Translations under genes and position numbers: made by a program
DNA from: Antedon mediterranea
Taxonomy: Eukaryota; Echinodermata; Crinoidea; Comatulida; Antedonidae
Direction: 5' to 3'
NCBI RefSeq assembly: GCF_964355755.1
Contig: NC_092671.1
Location: forward strand, 24,364,070 to 24,426,069
Length of the DNA: 62,000 nt
Shown: positions 11,274 to 21,965 of the stretch, piece after piece
Numbering within the stretch: position 1 is the stretch's first letter
Layout: each line of letters opens with the position of its first letter
Notes under the pieces: generated by a model
Databases searched by the model: none
Told to the model about the DNA's origin: nothing
Seen by the model: the letters and a program-made list of their open reading frames with translations, nothing else

Positions 11274-11291
11274 ATTGGTGCCGAAACCTCC
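11274..11291 (+). promoter_or_regulatory. Probable tRNA primer-binding site of BEL/Pao element 2
   Basis: TTGGTGCCGAAACC stands directly after the AT-rich LTR end and 25 bp before a gag ATG. Sequences of the form TGGTGCCGAAACC are common primer-binding sites of LTR elements. The last bases diverge (TCCC). Confidence 0.6.
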
Positions 11292-11312
11292 CTGATCTAC
11301 TAGGCCTAGAAT

Positions 11313-11400
11313 TTGGATGATAACGATCGGGATAAAGATACCAACGAATCAGGTAATATTATGGATAAATTATTGAAAACACGATCAGCCTCCCGTGGAT
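11313..11400 (+). pseudogene. BEL/Pao 2 gag, first part (interrupted)
   Basis: The ATG at 11313 opens MDDNDRDKDTNESGN and continues to ..SASRG at 11400, where a 4.7-kb transposon begins. The second part resumes at 16118 in the same frame (W-ATREATQLATMINSPS) once the insert and one copy of the 8-bp duplication are removed. The primer-binding site lies just upstream. The start was chosen because it is the first ATG after that site and leads into the gag frame. Confidence 0.85.
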
Positions 11401-11440
11401 GGGGTGTGTCGAAAGCGAAGACCTCGAAAGCGAAGATCGA

Positions 11441-12951
11441 CACAGTGCATTTCGGCCGCCAATCATTTCGGCCGCCGGTTATGGAACGCCCAAATTAATG
11501 AAACTCCAAAAAGGACAAAATATGGCATGATCATTTCGGCCGCCAGGTATGGCGCGCCAAATTGAAATAGCCAGAAATAACTCATTAACTGTACAGTATT
11601 ACAGTGAAAAAAAATTCGCCGTGGTTAGGATTCCGGCACCGGAACTCAACTGCCCAGCGTTAGGGAATCCGACACGCTATTGCGCATGCCCAGATCGAGG
11701 TAATCGGCGACTCTATACTTCAACAGCGATGGATCATTTCATAGCTACTAGCCTAGATGCCTATAATACGGGATCCACTAATCTAGGCTAGGGCTACCAG
11801 TTAGACGTGACCAGTGGGGCCTATTTATTTTGTAATTAAAAAGTGGTTGCTTCATTCATATATAAACTTCATATCATTATGAATTATATAATTACATGAC
11901 TAGTTTATGATTTTTTATAACGCATTATACTGTACGGTACATAACAACATGCAATCACAAGTTGATTTGTTGACGGCAGCAACCGCGTGGATGTGAAAAA
12001 ACTGTTCGGGAAGTCAGGGTCGCAACGCTAAAAACAGCATTACGATTCTTAGATAGATACTGATACTTATTAATATCATTATGATTATTTTAACGCGTGG
12101 CGTAGTATTATTTTAATTATTAATTCATTCATGTATGGCATAGGCCAAGTTTCATCCATCGCTCTCTCGCTCGCGCAACGACTATCTAGGCTACAGTAAA
12201 TCCCTATAACACTCCGACTCTCGGCGGTGGTGTAGTGTGTGTGGCACTATTAGCGCAAGCTATAATTCACTTCCCAGAGCTCTGGGCATGCGCAATAGCG
12301 TGTCGGATTCCCTAACGGTGGGCAGTTGAGTTCCGGTGCCGGAATCCTAACCACGGCGAAAAACAATTACTTTATCAAGTCTATGGAACGCCACAGAGAA
12401 CTATGGTCATTTAAACTAGAGATCAGTTGTGCAATGGGCTAAATACATTTTGTTTTTGCCGTAGGCATAGATTTAAAGTTATATTAGTTACGGTATTTTA
12501 CCGTCTGAATATTTTGGTCAAAATGAATATTGATTTAATGTTTATTTTTTTATTTATTTTACAAGTCCCGAAGATGCGTGTGCTTTGTAAAAATGTGTTT
12601 TATGAATCAAGTCAAGTGTTTTTGACTGGCACATAAAAAAAACTTCAGCATCACCTCCTTCTTATTAAAAAAATATCATTAATATTCACTGTAGTGATGG
12701 CAATGTGCACGCTATAATATCGCTGCTGTTTCTGGAATTGAAGACCACCGATTCGGCTTAATAATACAGTATTTAGGCCTAGTAAAATATTAACATTTTA
12801 ACACACATGGCGTGTCATACATATTCAAGAATAATTACAATTCTGGCGACCGAAATTAACAATACATATTTTGTCCTTTTTGGCGTTTCATGAATTTGGC
12901 AATTCCATAACCGGCGGCCGAAATGACTGGCGGCCGAAATGATCAGACACC
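11441..12951. mobile_element. 1.5-kb inverted-repeat element nested in the foldback left arm
   Basis: It has inverted ends built on two copies of ATTTCGGCCGCC followed by GGTTATGGAA (left 11448-11500, right about 12880-12945). It is flanked by the 7-bp direct repeat AGATCGA (11434-11440 and 12952-12958). The right arm of the foldback carries the uninterrupted site (AGATCTA in the same context), so this insertion came after the arms formed. The left end also holds a third GGCCGCC copy at about 11535-11545. No transposase was seen; the 80-codon frame at 11549-11791 spans an inner repeat and is not a gene. Confidence 0.85.
11615..12360. repeat. Inner inverted repeat (80-bp arms)
   Basis: The arms 11615-11694 and 12281-12360 are reverse complements with about one mismatch. 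They start TTCGCCGTGGTTAGGATTCC and include CACGCTATTGCGCATGCCC. The outer flanks also match partly (A-rich). This may be a third nested MITE or part of the 1.5-kb element. Confidence 0.8.
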
Positions 12952-12956
12952 AGATC

Positions 12957-14180
12957 GAAGACCGAAGACCTCGAAAGCGAAGACCCTACGAAATGGTAGT
13001 GTGCACAAAATCCGACCAAAATCATACAAAATCGTGATAACACCTTGAATTTACAGATCCTGAAAAAATATTTCAATTTTAATCGTTATATTAAAAAAAA
13101 TCATGACTTTATCTATGAACAAGCTCACATGTTTTCGCCAATGGAGTTAATATGTGATATAGTTTTACGAACAAACACATCGTGCTATTTGCAAGGCGAC
13201 GGACGCACAAGAAGGACCTCGCACATGAAATGTCACTTGTTCCGATAACAATTTAAAATCATAGCCAATTGTTTATAAGTATAGAAATAAACTACAGTAA
13301 GTAAATTGTAAGAAGTAAAGGATGGCGGTAGGCCCGGTATTTAGGTTTATTTTAGAGCCTATAGGCCTATAAAAAGTGTCCGTATCATAGATTTTACACT
13401 TGCTTTTAAATGTTAGGTACAGAGATCTTTTTTGCATTTAAATACTGATGTTGCTATGTGTTTTTTATCTATAATATTTGCCTATTGTTTATTATCTAAA
13501 TGTATGAATAAATACAATAAGATATTCATTTTCCTGTATTGTATTTAAACTTTTACATTTTCCCATTGTAACTATTGCTATTTTACTTAATCGCCAGTTT
13601 CAAAATGTTTTCTAATGTATTCATAATAGACAAATAATAGGGCCTACAGGTATATCAGTATCAGAATATTTAGTGTGGTTGGAGAAGCGACAGATGATGT
13701 AAAGAAAAATGTAAATTTTTTTTTGGTTAATGAAATATTTATTTTCCTTAAAAGGAAAATAAATATTTCATTAACCAACGTATGAACCACTAAACCAAAA
13801 AAATTCTGCCGCAACGTATCGTTGGCGCGCGCAACAGAAAATCTATCCATCTATCTTCTATCTATTTTGCATCCCCTCTTACTGTACGATCGAGAATCAT
13901 GATGAACGTAATAAAGCAGAAATAGTGTTGAACACATCGGTTTCCACTTGTGATGACACGCAACGTTATTTTCTTACGGCGCACTTTGCGTCGATCTGAA
14001 AACCAATTACAGCTCTTAAAATATTTCCCGGGCCAATGACAGTTCGTCCCAATAGCTTACCGTGAACTAACGGAACTTTATTTTATATCTTTGTATTGTC
14101 AAAGTAAAAAATAATACTGTATTCAAATTATGATTTGACAAAAGGCTAATACTGTAGAACGAACGATAGACATCACACTC
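12957..14180. repeat. Left long arm of the foldback
   Basis: Landmarks in order are GGTAGTGTGCACAAAATCCGACC, AGTTAATATGTGATATAGTTTTACG, AAAGTGTCCGTATCATAGATTTTACAC, CGATCGAGAATCATGATGAACGTAA and CCCGGGCCAA. All recur in reverse order and complement in the right arm. Scattered indels show that the arms have drifted. Confidence 0.9.
13723..13778. repeat. Perfect 27-bp-arm palindrome in the left foldback arm
   Basis: TTGGTTAATGAAATATTTAT.. at 13723-13749 is exactly complementary to 13752-13778, with an AA centre. The right arm has only one of the two halves (15205-15230), so the extra inverted copy is private to the left arm. Confidence 0.95.
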
Positions 14181-14884
14181 TGAAAATTTTTCTTGATCGT
14201 TAACCCGTTATAATAGTATAATTCTGTTAGATTTGTTTGTATTAGTGTCAATTCTATATTTAAATGGTCAACAACCGGTAACCTGTTTCTTAATTAAAAT
14301 TTTATGTTTTCTTTTTTTAATGGACACTCATGGCAGGGATGCAAACATTTAGAAGCGGGACGTCGACAATCTGTTGAAAATCGGGAGACTGTTGAATAGT
14401 CGTCTCAACCACAAGCCTGTGAGATAGAAGGTTGGGGGTTAGAGTGGTTAAGCCCGATAAACATTCACCATCACTTAATAAAGATTTATAGAGAGTATCT
14501 CTTTTTGTATTCACCACGGGCAATGCTTGAAAACAAAAGTCAGTTTTTTATTTGATGATGAGGAAAATTGTGGTTGGCGGGACTGGAACTTAATTAAACT
14601 AATCTTTTGACAGTGTCGGTAAACGTAATACCGATATGAATAAACACCCGTTTTAATATTTAAAAAAAATTAAACGTGAACACACTATCGTCACTAATCA
14701 CATTGCAACCGTAACAAAATCGGCAACTTGTAATTTTGGAGGGAATATTTTTTATTTCAATCTTTGTTTTGAATGGCTTTTGTCTTTGTGAACGTTGACA
14801 TAATGGCATAATTATTCGGAATTATGGAAGCCGTGAAACAGATGATATGTCGCAGGAAACGACCGATTTATAACCAAAATTTGC
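14181..14884. other. Central spacer of the foldback, weak coding trace
   Basis: The spacer is not repeated elsewhere in the window. A 68-codon minus-strand frame at 14317-14523 (residues such as KRDTLYKSLLSDGECLSGL) is less AT-driven than its surroundings and could be a transposase or captured-gene relic, but I recognise no family. Confidence 0.3.
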
Positions 14885-16070
14885 AGAACGCTGATGCCTA
14901 TATCGTTCGTTCTTTTTACTTCTTGTCAAATCATAATTTGAATATATTCTGACAAATTTGGCCCGGGAAATATTTTAAGAGCTGGAATTAGTTTCCAGAT
15001 CGACGCAAAGTGCGCCTTAAGAACAAACTTGCGTGTCAACATAAGTGGGAACCGACGTGTTCAACACCGACTGCTTTACGTTCATCATGATTCTCGATCG
15101 TAAGAGGGGATGCAAAAATAGATAGAAGAGTATTTTCTGATGTTGCGCGCGCGTCAATACAATACGTTGCGGTAGGATGTTTTCGTTTAGTAGTTCACGT
15201 TGGTTAATGAAATATTTATTTTACATTTTTCTTCTTTACATAGTACTGTCGCTTCGCCAACCACACTAACCGATACTGATAATATTATTTGTCCATTATG
15301 AATACATTAGAAAAACATTTTTAAACTGGCGAATAATTAAATCAGTAATACTGTAGTATTGGCTACAATGGGGAAAATGTACAAGTTTAAAATACTATAG
15401 GCCTATACAGAATAACTAAAGGAAAATAAATATCTTATTGTATTTATTCATACATTTAGACAATAGGCAAATATTATAGATAATAAACATACATCAACAT
15501 AATAATATTTAAATGCAAAAAAAAAAGATCTCTAAGTTGTATTCACGCGTACGTATAACATTTTTAAAAACAAGTGTAAAATCTATGATACGGACACTTT
15601 TTATAGGCCTAGGCCTATAGGCTCTAAAATTAGGCTAAATAAGCATATGGCCATCCTTTACTTCTTACAATTTACTTACTTTAATTTATTTACTTTACTG
15701 TAGTTTATTTCTATACTTTTCTATACAGTTGGCTATGGCTTTAAATTGTAGGGGACGTGTGCTACAATGCTAAGTTATCGGAAAAAGTGACATTTAATAT
15801 TGCATTCAATTCGAGGTCCTTCTTGTGTGTCCGTCGCCTTGCAAATAGCGCGATGTGTTTGTTCGTAAAACTATATCACATATTAACTCCATTAGCGAAA
15901 ACACGTGAGCTTGTTCATAGCTAGATAAAGTCATGTTTTTTGATAACATAACGATTAAAATCGAAATATTTTTTTAGAATCTGTAAATTCAAGGTGTTAT
16001 CATCGATTTTGGTCGGATTTTGTGCACACTACCATTTCGTAGGGTCTTCGCTTTCGAGGTCTTCGGTCTT
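14885..16070. repeat. Right long arm of the foldback
   Basis: Reverse-complement partner of 12957-14180. The arms would form a stem of more than 1 kb if single-stranded or transcribed through. Frames inside the arms (for example the first 40 codons of the open stretch beginning at 15994) are not genes. Confidence 0.9.
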
Positions 16071-16117
16071 AGATCTTCGCTTTCGAGGTCTTCGCTTTCG
16101 ACACACCCCCCGTGGAT

Positions 16118-16946
16118 GGGCGACGCGGGAAGCCACCCAACTGGCTACGATGATAAACAGTCCGAGTACCACATCGGCTAGTCTGACTCTCCAGGTAGGA
16201 GAGTTAGACAAACGAGTCGAAGCTTTGGACGCCCTCCAGAGCCAGGTAGAAGAAAAGCTATCGGACGATCAATTAAATGACAACATTGGTGAGGCCTACG
16301 ATTTTCGTTCTCGTTTGTTAAGGACAAAACTGGAAGCAATAAATAGAATAGCTGAACCTTCCGAGCAGTCACAGTTACACGTGAGCTCGAGTAACGATAA
16401 TAATGACACTACCAACGGTATTGGCAGTCGTCTTAATAATACAACAAAGCTACCTAAATTGGAAATAAAGAAATTTTGTGGTGAAATATCTGAATGGCAG
16501 ACATTTTGGGATCAATTTTGTGCTGCAGTGGATAGCACTACCATTCCCAAAGTTAATAAATTCACATATTTAAAAAACCTTTTGTCAGGAGAAGCTTTGA
16601 ACAGCATTGCAGGTTTAGCGCTGACAGACATAAATTATGATATTGCAATTCAATCACTAAAAGCTCGGTTTGGTCGACCGGAGCGTATAATCTTTTTACA
16701 TATTCAGGCACTCATTAATATCAATGTCAATACAAGTCAGGCTTCAACCGCAGCGGAGTTGTGGTCTATTCGAGATGAACTTAATGGACATGTCCAATCA
16801 TTAGAAGCACTAGGGGTCAATGGAGAAAAATATGGCATAATACTGACTCCCCTTATTTTATCACGCTTACCTCCAGAAATCCGCCTTGAATGGGCAAGAT
16901 CAGGAATCGGTAAGGAAGCAGACTTAAAATATTTACTGGAATTTCT
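16118..16946 (+). pseudogene. BEL/Pao 2 gag, second part (DUF1759-like)
   Basis: A long open stretch of about 276 codons carries a coiled-coil-like region (LQVGELDKRVEALDAL) and then LPKLEIKKFCGEISEWQTFW, YLKNLLSGEAL and FGRPERIIFLHIQAL, the DUF1759-type gag core of BEL/Pao. The gag similarity stops at KYLLEFL near 16946, where the sequence changes abruptly into the end of a Gypsy integrase read on the other strand. The zinc knuckles and the whole BEL pol are absent. The codons before 16110 in the same open frame belong to the transposon end and are not gag. Confidence 0.88.
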
Positions 16947-17870
16947 TTACACGATAAGTAGCGCTTCTCAATTGTGAGTGCGTAAACTTTCGGACGTTGC
17001 ACCACTTTCCATCTACAGAAACAACGAGATAGCGATCTCGTGCACAGGTCTTGCGACGATCTGTCCACAGGTAGACTAAATCACCAACCGTAATAGAAAC
17101 GACAGGTGCTGCACACGCGACGGGTGCCTTAGACTTTTCACTGTGCGCGTGACTAGAGGCTCTGGGGTGCTGTTGGCTGATAATCAACTTGCGGTCAGAA
17201 ATAAAGATTTGGTCATGAGTGAACTGATCTCGCTGTGTCCACATTTTGCGAGACGACAATCCTCGTGTTCGGATACGGGAGTTAAGATGAGATGTGGCGA
17301 CAGCAAGCACTGTCGATGAGATTGGACCGCCACCAGGCTCTTGCCGAAGTAACTCTTCTGACAATTCGCGTACAGCTTTCTCTCCAACCGGGTTTTTGTT
17401 GATGTTCTTAACTCTGCCAATTTCGATCGAAATCCTATGTTTCAGTAAGACGGGATCGTGGACGAGTGCCATGAAGCCCGGGGCAGGGTCTGTGCGGATG
17501 GTTGCTGAAGGGCCCTCCACGGGGCACATGCCAATGCATAAGAGAATTAAGGTATCACGGAGAGTATTGTGCTTCTCATCGCTGATTAAACACGAAAGGG
17601 TGTAAGACGTCACCGTCTCTCTGACAACAAGAATAAGTTGACGCTCGCGTTTTAGGACATCGGCGGCAAAGGTGACTCCGAGCTTCGACGGAGGATCATC
17701 AGTGGACTGTTCAATTGCGGTGGTGGGTACAGTACGGATCGAGGCACAGTGATGACACAATTCTGACACCTGTTCGATGGTTTTGTCCAAGTCAAGCGCA
17801 AAGAAGTGGTGGCGAACGGATAACTTAAGTTGGTGGCTAGTTGGGTGATCTAGCCGGACGTGATGTCAGC
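16947..17870 (-). pseudogene. Gypsy 2 integrase, truncated at BEL junction
   Basis: [12 protein letters not shown], then ELCHHCASI, give the H2C2 zinc finger (split by a frameshift near 17865). The core follows with LGVTFAADVLKRERQLILVVRE (first catalytic aspartate), SATIRTDPAPGFMALVHDP (second aspartate) and VGEKAVRELSEELLRQEPG (glutamate), then a barrel VGDLVYLWTDRRKTCARDRYLVV. The tail ends LRSATYRVKKF, where it meets BEL gag at about 16947. No LTR intervenes. Confidence 0.88.
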
Positions 17871-18880
17871 AGTCCGTTTAATACGGGGCGAGGGACAATG
17901 ATACATTCATGCTTAAATGAGAGTGGTTCAGTGCGGTTGACTACAAGGAGACCATCTCTTCCAATGGAACAACAGTTAAGGTACCGTTTAATGTCCCTGA
18001 CATTGGTTAACTTTTTAGATGGACGCGTTCCTTGAATAAGATGAGCTTTTACACGCCGAAGGTCTGGACACTCGGATTGGATGGCTAGCCAAGCTGGCCG
18101 ACTGGTGAACGGAAGTTTGACGTCTCCAGTAATGAAATCACGTATCGATGAACGTAGTACCATTGACTCTATCGCGCCGTTGACAAATGAGCAAACCTGA
18201 CAGTTGTCAACTGAGCATGGTGGAGCGTTGCGACTAGCAAAGTCGGATGTGACGTTGGCTGAGCCTGCCAGGTGCCGAATAGAAATCTGGTACCTGCTAG
18301 CGGTGGACAGGAAGGTGGACACACGGGGACTGACTGAGAATTCTCCCCTGCATAGCTTTTCGAGCGCTTGGACGCATGGCTTACTGTCAGTTAGGACACA
18401 TGTGTTATGTCGAGACTGGAAAATAAAAGGACTAAAATGTTTAATGGCTGCCGCGATAGCCAAAGCTTCGATCTCGCAGGGTAGCCATGTGACCTGACGT
18501 GCACGGAGTTTGGCACTAAAAAAACCGGCTAACTGTGGTTTGGATTCACGAGTAACGTATAAGGTTGCGCCTAGACCATGACTTTTAACAGCACCATCCG
18601 TAACGATCCACAGTTGGTCATCGGGTGAGGTAAAACTATGACCTTGTTTGAGTCAAGTGCGTTCTGTGCTACTTTAAATGCTTCATGTAAGGCATCGTAC
18701 CAATGTATTGCTTCTTTGGACTGTAAGCCGGCTATGGCTTCTTCCAGTGGAGCGATGAGAGATGCGCACTGAGGTAAAACGCGTGCTAGCACCTTATATG
18801 CCCCGATAAAGGAGCGTAAACCTCTTACCGTCGGTGGTGGAGTGTATGCCTTTAACGTTGAAATACGATGAGTATTTGCG
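17870..18880 (-). pseudogene. Gypsy 2 RT connection and RNase H
   Basis: The frame 18571-18880 gives TVRGLRSFIGAYKVLARVLPQ and HWYDALHEAFKVAQ, the RT thumb and connection. A frame change at about 18625 leads to [20 protein letters not shown], then [40 protein letters not shown] and [20 protein letters not shown], the RNase H core with its catalytic acidic residues. The frame ends near 17840-17870, where a shift occurs before the integrase zinc finger. Confidence 0.85.
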
Positions 18881-18889
18881 CGAATAGAA

Positions 18890-20640
18890 TGGTTGTAGTT
18901 TGTGGACAAATCACCGTTTTGCTAGCAGACAATCGCAGACCACACTTGTAAATGCATTGGAGTAGACGCCGCCAATTGTAAATTAACTCCTCTAAACTGT
19001 TCCCTCCACAATAAAGGTCATCCGCAAGCTTTGCTACTACTCCCTCCTTAATCAAATCCCCCAGTACCCTACAAGTCAGTTCTTCGAGGGCGGTCTCTGA
19101 ACCAGGCATACCCATGGCACACCGGGCATAAACTCTGACACCTCGAAATGGTGTGGCAACGCCGCAGTACTTCATAGAACCGCGAGACAAAGGAATCTGG
19201 TAAAATGCCTTTGTGAGGTCAGTAGTGATTAAGTGCTTCCATTTTGCGATGTTACGTAGAACGGAGTTGACATCCGGCATAAGGGAGGGTTGGGGTTTCG
19301 CATATCGTCCGACCTCGGCGAATGCTGTAACCAGACGGTAACCACCACTCTCTTTTTTGACAAGGAAAGATGGGTTAAGATATTCGACTTGGACACCGAC
19401 GTCCTCGGGGCGAACAAATACTCCCACTTCCTCAAGCTCATCACATTTGTCCTGTAGCTCAACCAGTTTATCTCTGGAGTACTGAGGAACTCGACCCTTC
19501 CCCTGAGGAGGCTGTACAGGTCCCATGTTAACAACAGCCTGGAATGGGCCAACAGAGCCGTTGTAGGCTTTAATCATAGGATCGAAAACAACATCGTATT
19601 CAGTAAGAATGGATTGAAATTGGGATTTCACATTCTGTGGGAGGATATGGTCTAGATCTAGCTTGACATAATCAGAAAATGCGACAGAGGAAGGAGGCTT
19701 ACAGGGCTTAGATGGCGACTTTTGGGGAATAGCATTTTTGGCCGACAATGGCACAAAGGTGGGTCGGACTTGGCAAAAATGTTCGTGTCGTTTGATGACC
19801 TGAGGTGTGTCGGTGGAGTTTGGGATACGTACCCTTCCCGCAACACTAGAGACCAAGTCAAACTTTGGCCAGGTTCGAGGAAACGTACCCTTACTATGTG
19901 GTTCGAGAGCAAACACGTTATCTTGTTGGATGAAGTCAGACGGAATGGCTACCTCGATAAATTCTCCCGGCCATATAGTGGTCTCCCCTTCAGGAGCACG
20001 AAGCACACAAGGACGACGAACCGTGTTATGGTGAAGGCCTTGTACCTGGGAACCATAGATGTACGTGGTACCGTCACCCAATTTAATTTCCCGCTTCGCG
20101 GGTCGGAGGGCGATATCATTTACTGTAGCTCCATAAAAAAAAATGTCGACGTCAAGTTTTTCGACAACGAGACCCTCAAATTTGAATTTCCTGTCGTCCC
20201 TTGTGAAAATAATTGTTGTTTCGCCTACGACCGAAAATGGAGAAGATCCCTCAGCCTGGTGGGCAGACTGAGAGCTACTTTTAATGGTGGCGCCAATGGC
20301 AGTGGCAGCAGTAAAGGCAATCATGTTTCCTGTAGCCCCACTGTCGAGTGTGATTCTGGCTGTGTGGTGTTGGTGAAATGTGTCAAGGTATGGGGACTGG
20401 CGAACTTGGACTCGTAAAGCTGTCGACGGTGCACTATTATCACCAGGCTCATCCGAGGTGTTATCACCATCGATGATGCCAACGATTTGTCGGGCCTTAG
20501 CCATGTATTTCCTGTCTGACTCGGGCAAATGAGGGCATTCACTGAGGAAATGCTTGTCGTCCGATCGGCCGCTCTGTTTACAGATAGGACTTGTGTTGGG
20601 AAAACTGTGGTCGAGAGAATGACTGCCGAGTATTGGAATT
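18890..20640 (-). pseudogene. Gypsy 2 protease and reverse transcriptase
   Basis: The open frame 18852-20717 is 621 codons. It contains the zinc-knuckle end, the protease motif ITLDSGATGNMIAF (about 20330), the strand VVEKLDVDIFF, the RT motifs LNPSFLVKKESGGYRLVTAF and TTDLTKAFYQIPL (about 19190-19220), and the catalytic box KLADDLYCGG near 19010. The catalytic aspartates are present. The frame is lost just after the palm (about 18880-18900), where a short segment is missing before RANTHRISTLKAY in the next frame. The first residues of the open frame, upstream of about 20640, overlap gag. Confidence 0.88.
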
Positions 20641-21423
20641 TCGGCGTGAATCAGTGGAGCGGGGTGTGAAAGCTGAAGGAGAGCGAAATGTGGATGACCG
20701 AAAAACACGCGCATCATCCGCAGTTCGTAACTCTTCTAAGAGAGAGTCTAAAGCCTGAGAAATCTCCGGTTTCACTGACGCCAGTGTTCGAGTGCGGAGC
20801 TCGGTACCATACCTTTGCTTAACTAACTTAGGAAGGCCTTTGTGGATGAGAGAGAGCCAAGTAAGAACTACCAAATTTTCCAACGAGGGTGAAAGTTCTT
20901 CGTCCTCCTGTATTTGGGCATCATGGTGGGAAATGCCCCCGTCTTGACGTAGTAAATTATCATGGACGAAAGCAACTAAGCGCTGATAGAGATCTTCAGG
21001 CTTTTCATTATCTTGTAAATGTATATCAGCAAAATCAATAAAATGGGCGCCGGTTGACTGGAATCCACAATGCAGTCGGATAGTTTGCCAAATTTGTGAA
21101 AGTGAGGAGGAGCTTTTAACAATGGTATTCCGGGAAATTATAGGGCAAAAATTAGCGATCTGACCGAGCATGAGTTCAAGGATAGTGAGTTTTTGTTGGG
21201 CGGTATGACGACGTGCAACAGGTACCTCCTCATTGTCGTCAGTTAAGCCACGAAGGGGGGATGCCCTGGTTTTGGAACGCCAAACAGAACCATCTAGGAG
21301 AAATGGGGCAAAATTTGCATCAAGTGAGAGTGTGTAGATAAGGTTTTGCTTCCAGTTTTCGAAGGTATTTATAGTTTCATTCTTGGTTAAGCACCATTGC
21401 TTGGGTGCTCTAGTACCGGCCAT
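20578..21423 (-). pseudogene. Gypsy 2 gag
   Basis: The start is best placed at the ATG 21421-21423 ([16 protein letters not shown]). The open frame begins 14 codons earlier, but those residues belong to the leader. The protein contains [27 protein letters not shown], a capsid-like helical region to [13 protein letters not shown] and a Ser/Arg-rich tail. It stops at 20578. The zinc-knuckle region ([22 protein letters not shown]) lies in the overlapping pol frame, where the first expected cysteine is a serine. Whether the gag-pol frame change is programmed or a mutation is unknown. Confidence 0.85.
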
Positions 21424-21720
21424 GGTAAGAAATGTATACAGAAGTCTAGGTGTTGTCAGTTGCACGTGTGAAGCAACAACCGATCGGTGCCTGTGAAAGC
21501 GTAGAGTATGTGATGATATGCTAGCTCGATTTGTTGGGCTAGGCCTACTAGATTGGGTAGGCTACTCACCAGTACTAGTCGAATAATGGTGGATGGGCTC
21601 GTAATCGTATAGCTGCCACCACGCCAGTAAGGCAAAAGGCACACCACAATAAAGACGACCGGACACGTAAGACTCAAGTAGAATAAGATCTTTATTCGTC
21701 AAAACCTTAAAGCCCCATTC
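21424..21720 (-). other. Leader or LTR remnant of Gypsy 2
   Basis: The stretch upstream of gag contains two AATAAA-type signals on the minus strand (near 21645 and 21690) and no ORF of its own. No partner LTR is in the window, so its boundaries cannot be set. Confidence 0.35.
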
Positions 21721-21965
21721 CCTACGTTTTTTAGATCTAATTTAAGATCACAAACTATATTTAATGTAAAAATAATACTATATGGTCCTATTGCGATAAC
21801 TTTTTTCGTCTTTAAACGGTTAAAAATGTGAAAAATAAATCGATTCTAATAATTATAGCGGCCCGCTATAAATCCCAAAATGCATTGCGCGTGGATTGAT
21901 ATTTTTGTTTTTCACCTGTAATTCGCCCACTTTTCGATCGATCGTGGAGCCAAAACAAATGGAAG
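21705..21965 (+). repeat. Dispersed repeat, inverted partner at 35745-35965
   Basis: CCCTACGTTT..TAGATCTAATTTAAG, GGTCCTATT..AACTTTTTTCGTC, GATTGATATTTTTGTTTT and CCCACTTTTCGATCGA occur in the reverse complement at 35745-35965. The left end abuts the Gypsy 2 leader. Confidence 0.75.

Larger units (their letters stand above)
11401..16109. mobile_element. 4.7-kb foldback-type DNA transposon inserted in BEL gag
   Basis: The two ends are perfect inverted copies, starting GGGGTGTGTCGAAAGCGAAG and ending in its complement, with internal 15-bp subrepeats of TCGAAAGCGAAGACC. The flanks carry the 8-bp direct repeat CCGTGGAT (11393-11400 and 16110-16117). Removing the element and one repeat rejoins the gag reading frame exactly. 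The inverted arms are about 1.2 kb each around a spacer of about 0.7 kb. The left arm is lengthened by a second insertion (11441-12951). No transposase was recognised. An 8-bp duplication fits hAT, P or Merlin type integration; the superfamily is not settled. Confidence 0.9.
16947..21423 (-). mobile_element. Ty3/Gypsy-type LTR retrotransposon 2, gag-pol
   Basis: On the minus strand gag (20578-21423), zinc knuckle, protease and RT (18890-20640), RNase H (17870-18625) and integrase (16947-17870) follow in Gypsy order. The frames are long, so this copy is younger than Gypsy 1, but it has at least four frame breaks. Its left end stops inside the integrase tail and abuts the BEL gag without an LTR. 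The right side (21424-21720) may hold leader and LTR sequence. Confidence 0.92.

Noticed and set aside
15994-16117. First 40 codons of the BEL gag open frame
   Set aside because: They lie in the foldback right end; the true gag continues from 11400 to 16118.
19722-20417. 231-codon plus-strand frame
   Set aside because: Antisense to the Gypsy 2 protease/RT frame and without family motifs; a shadow.
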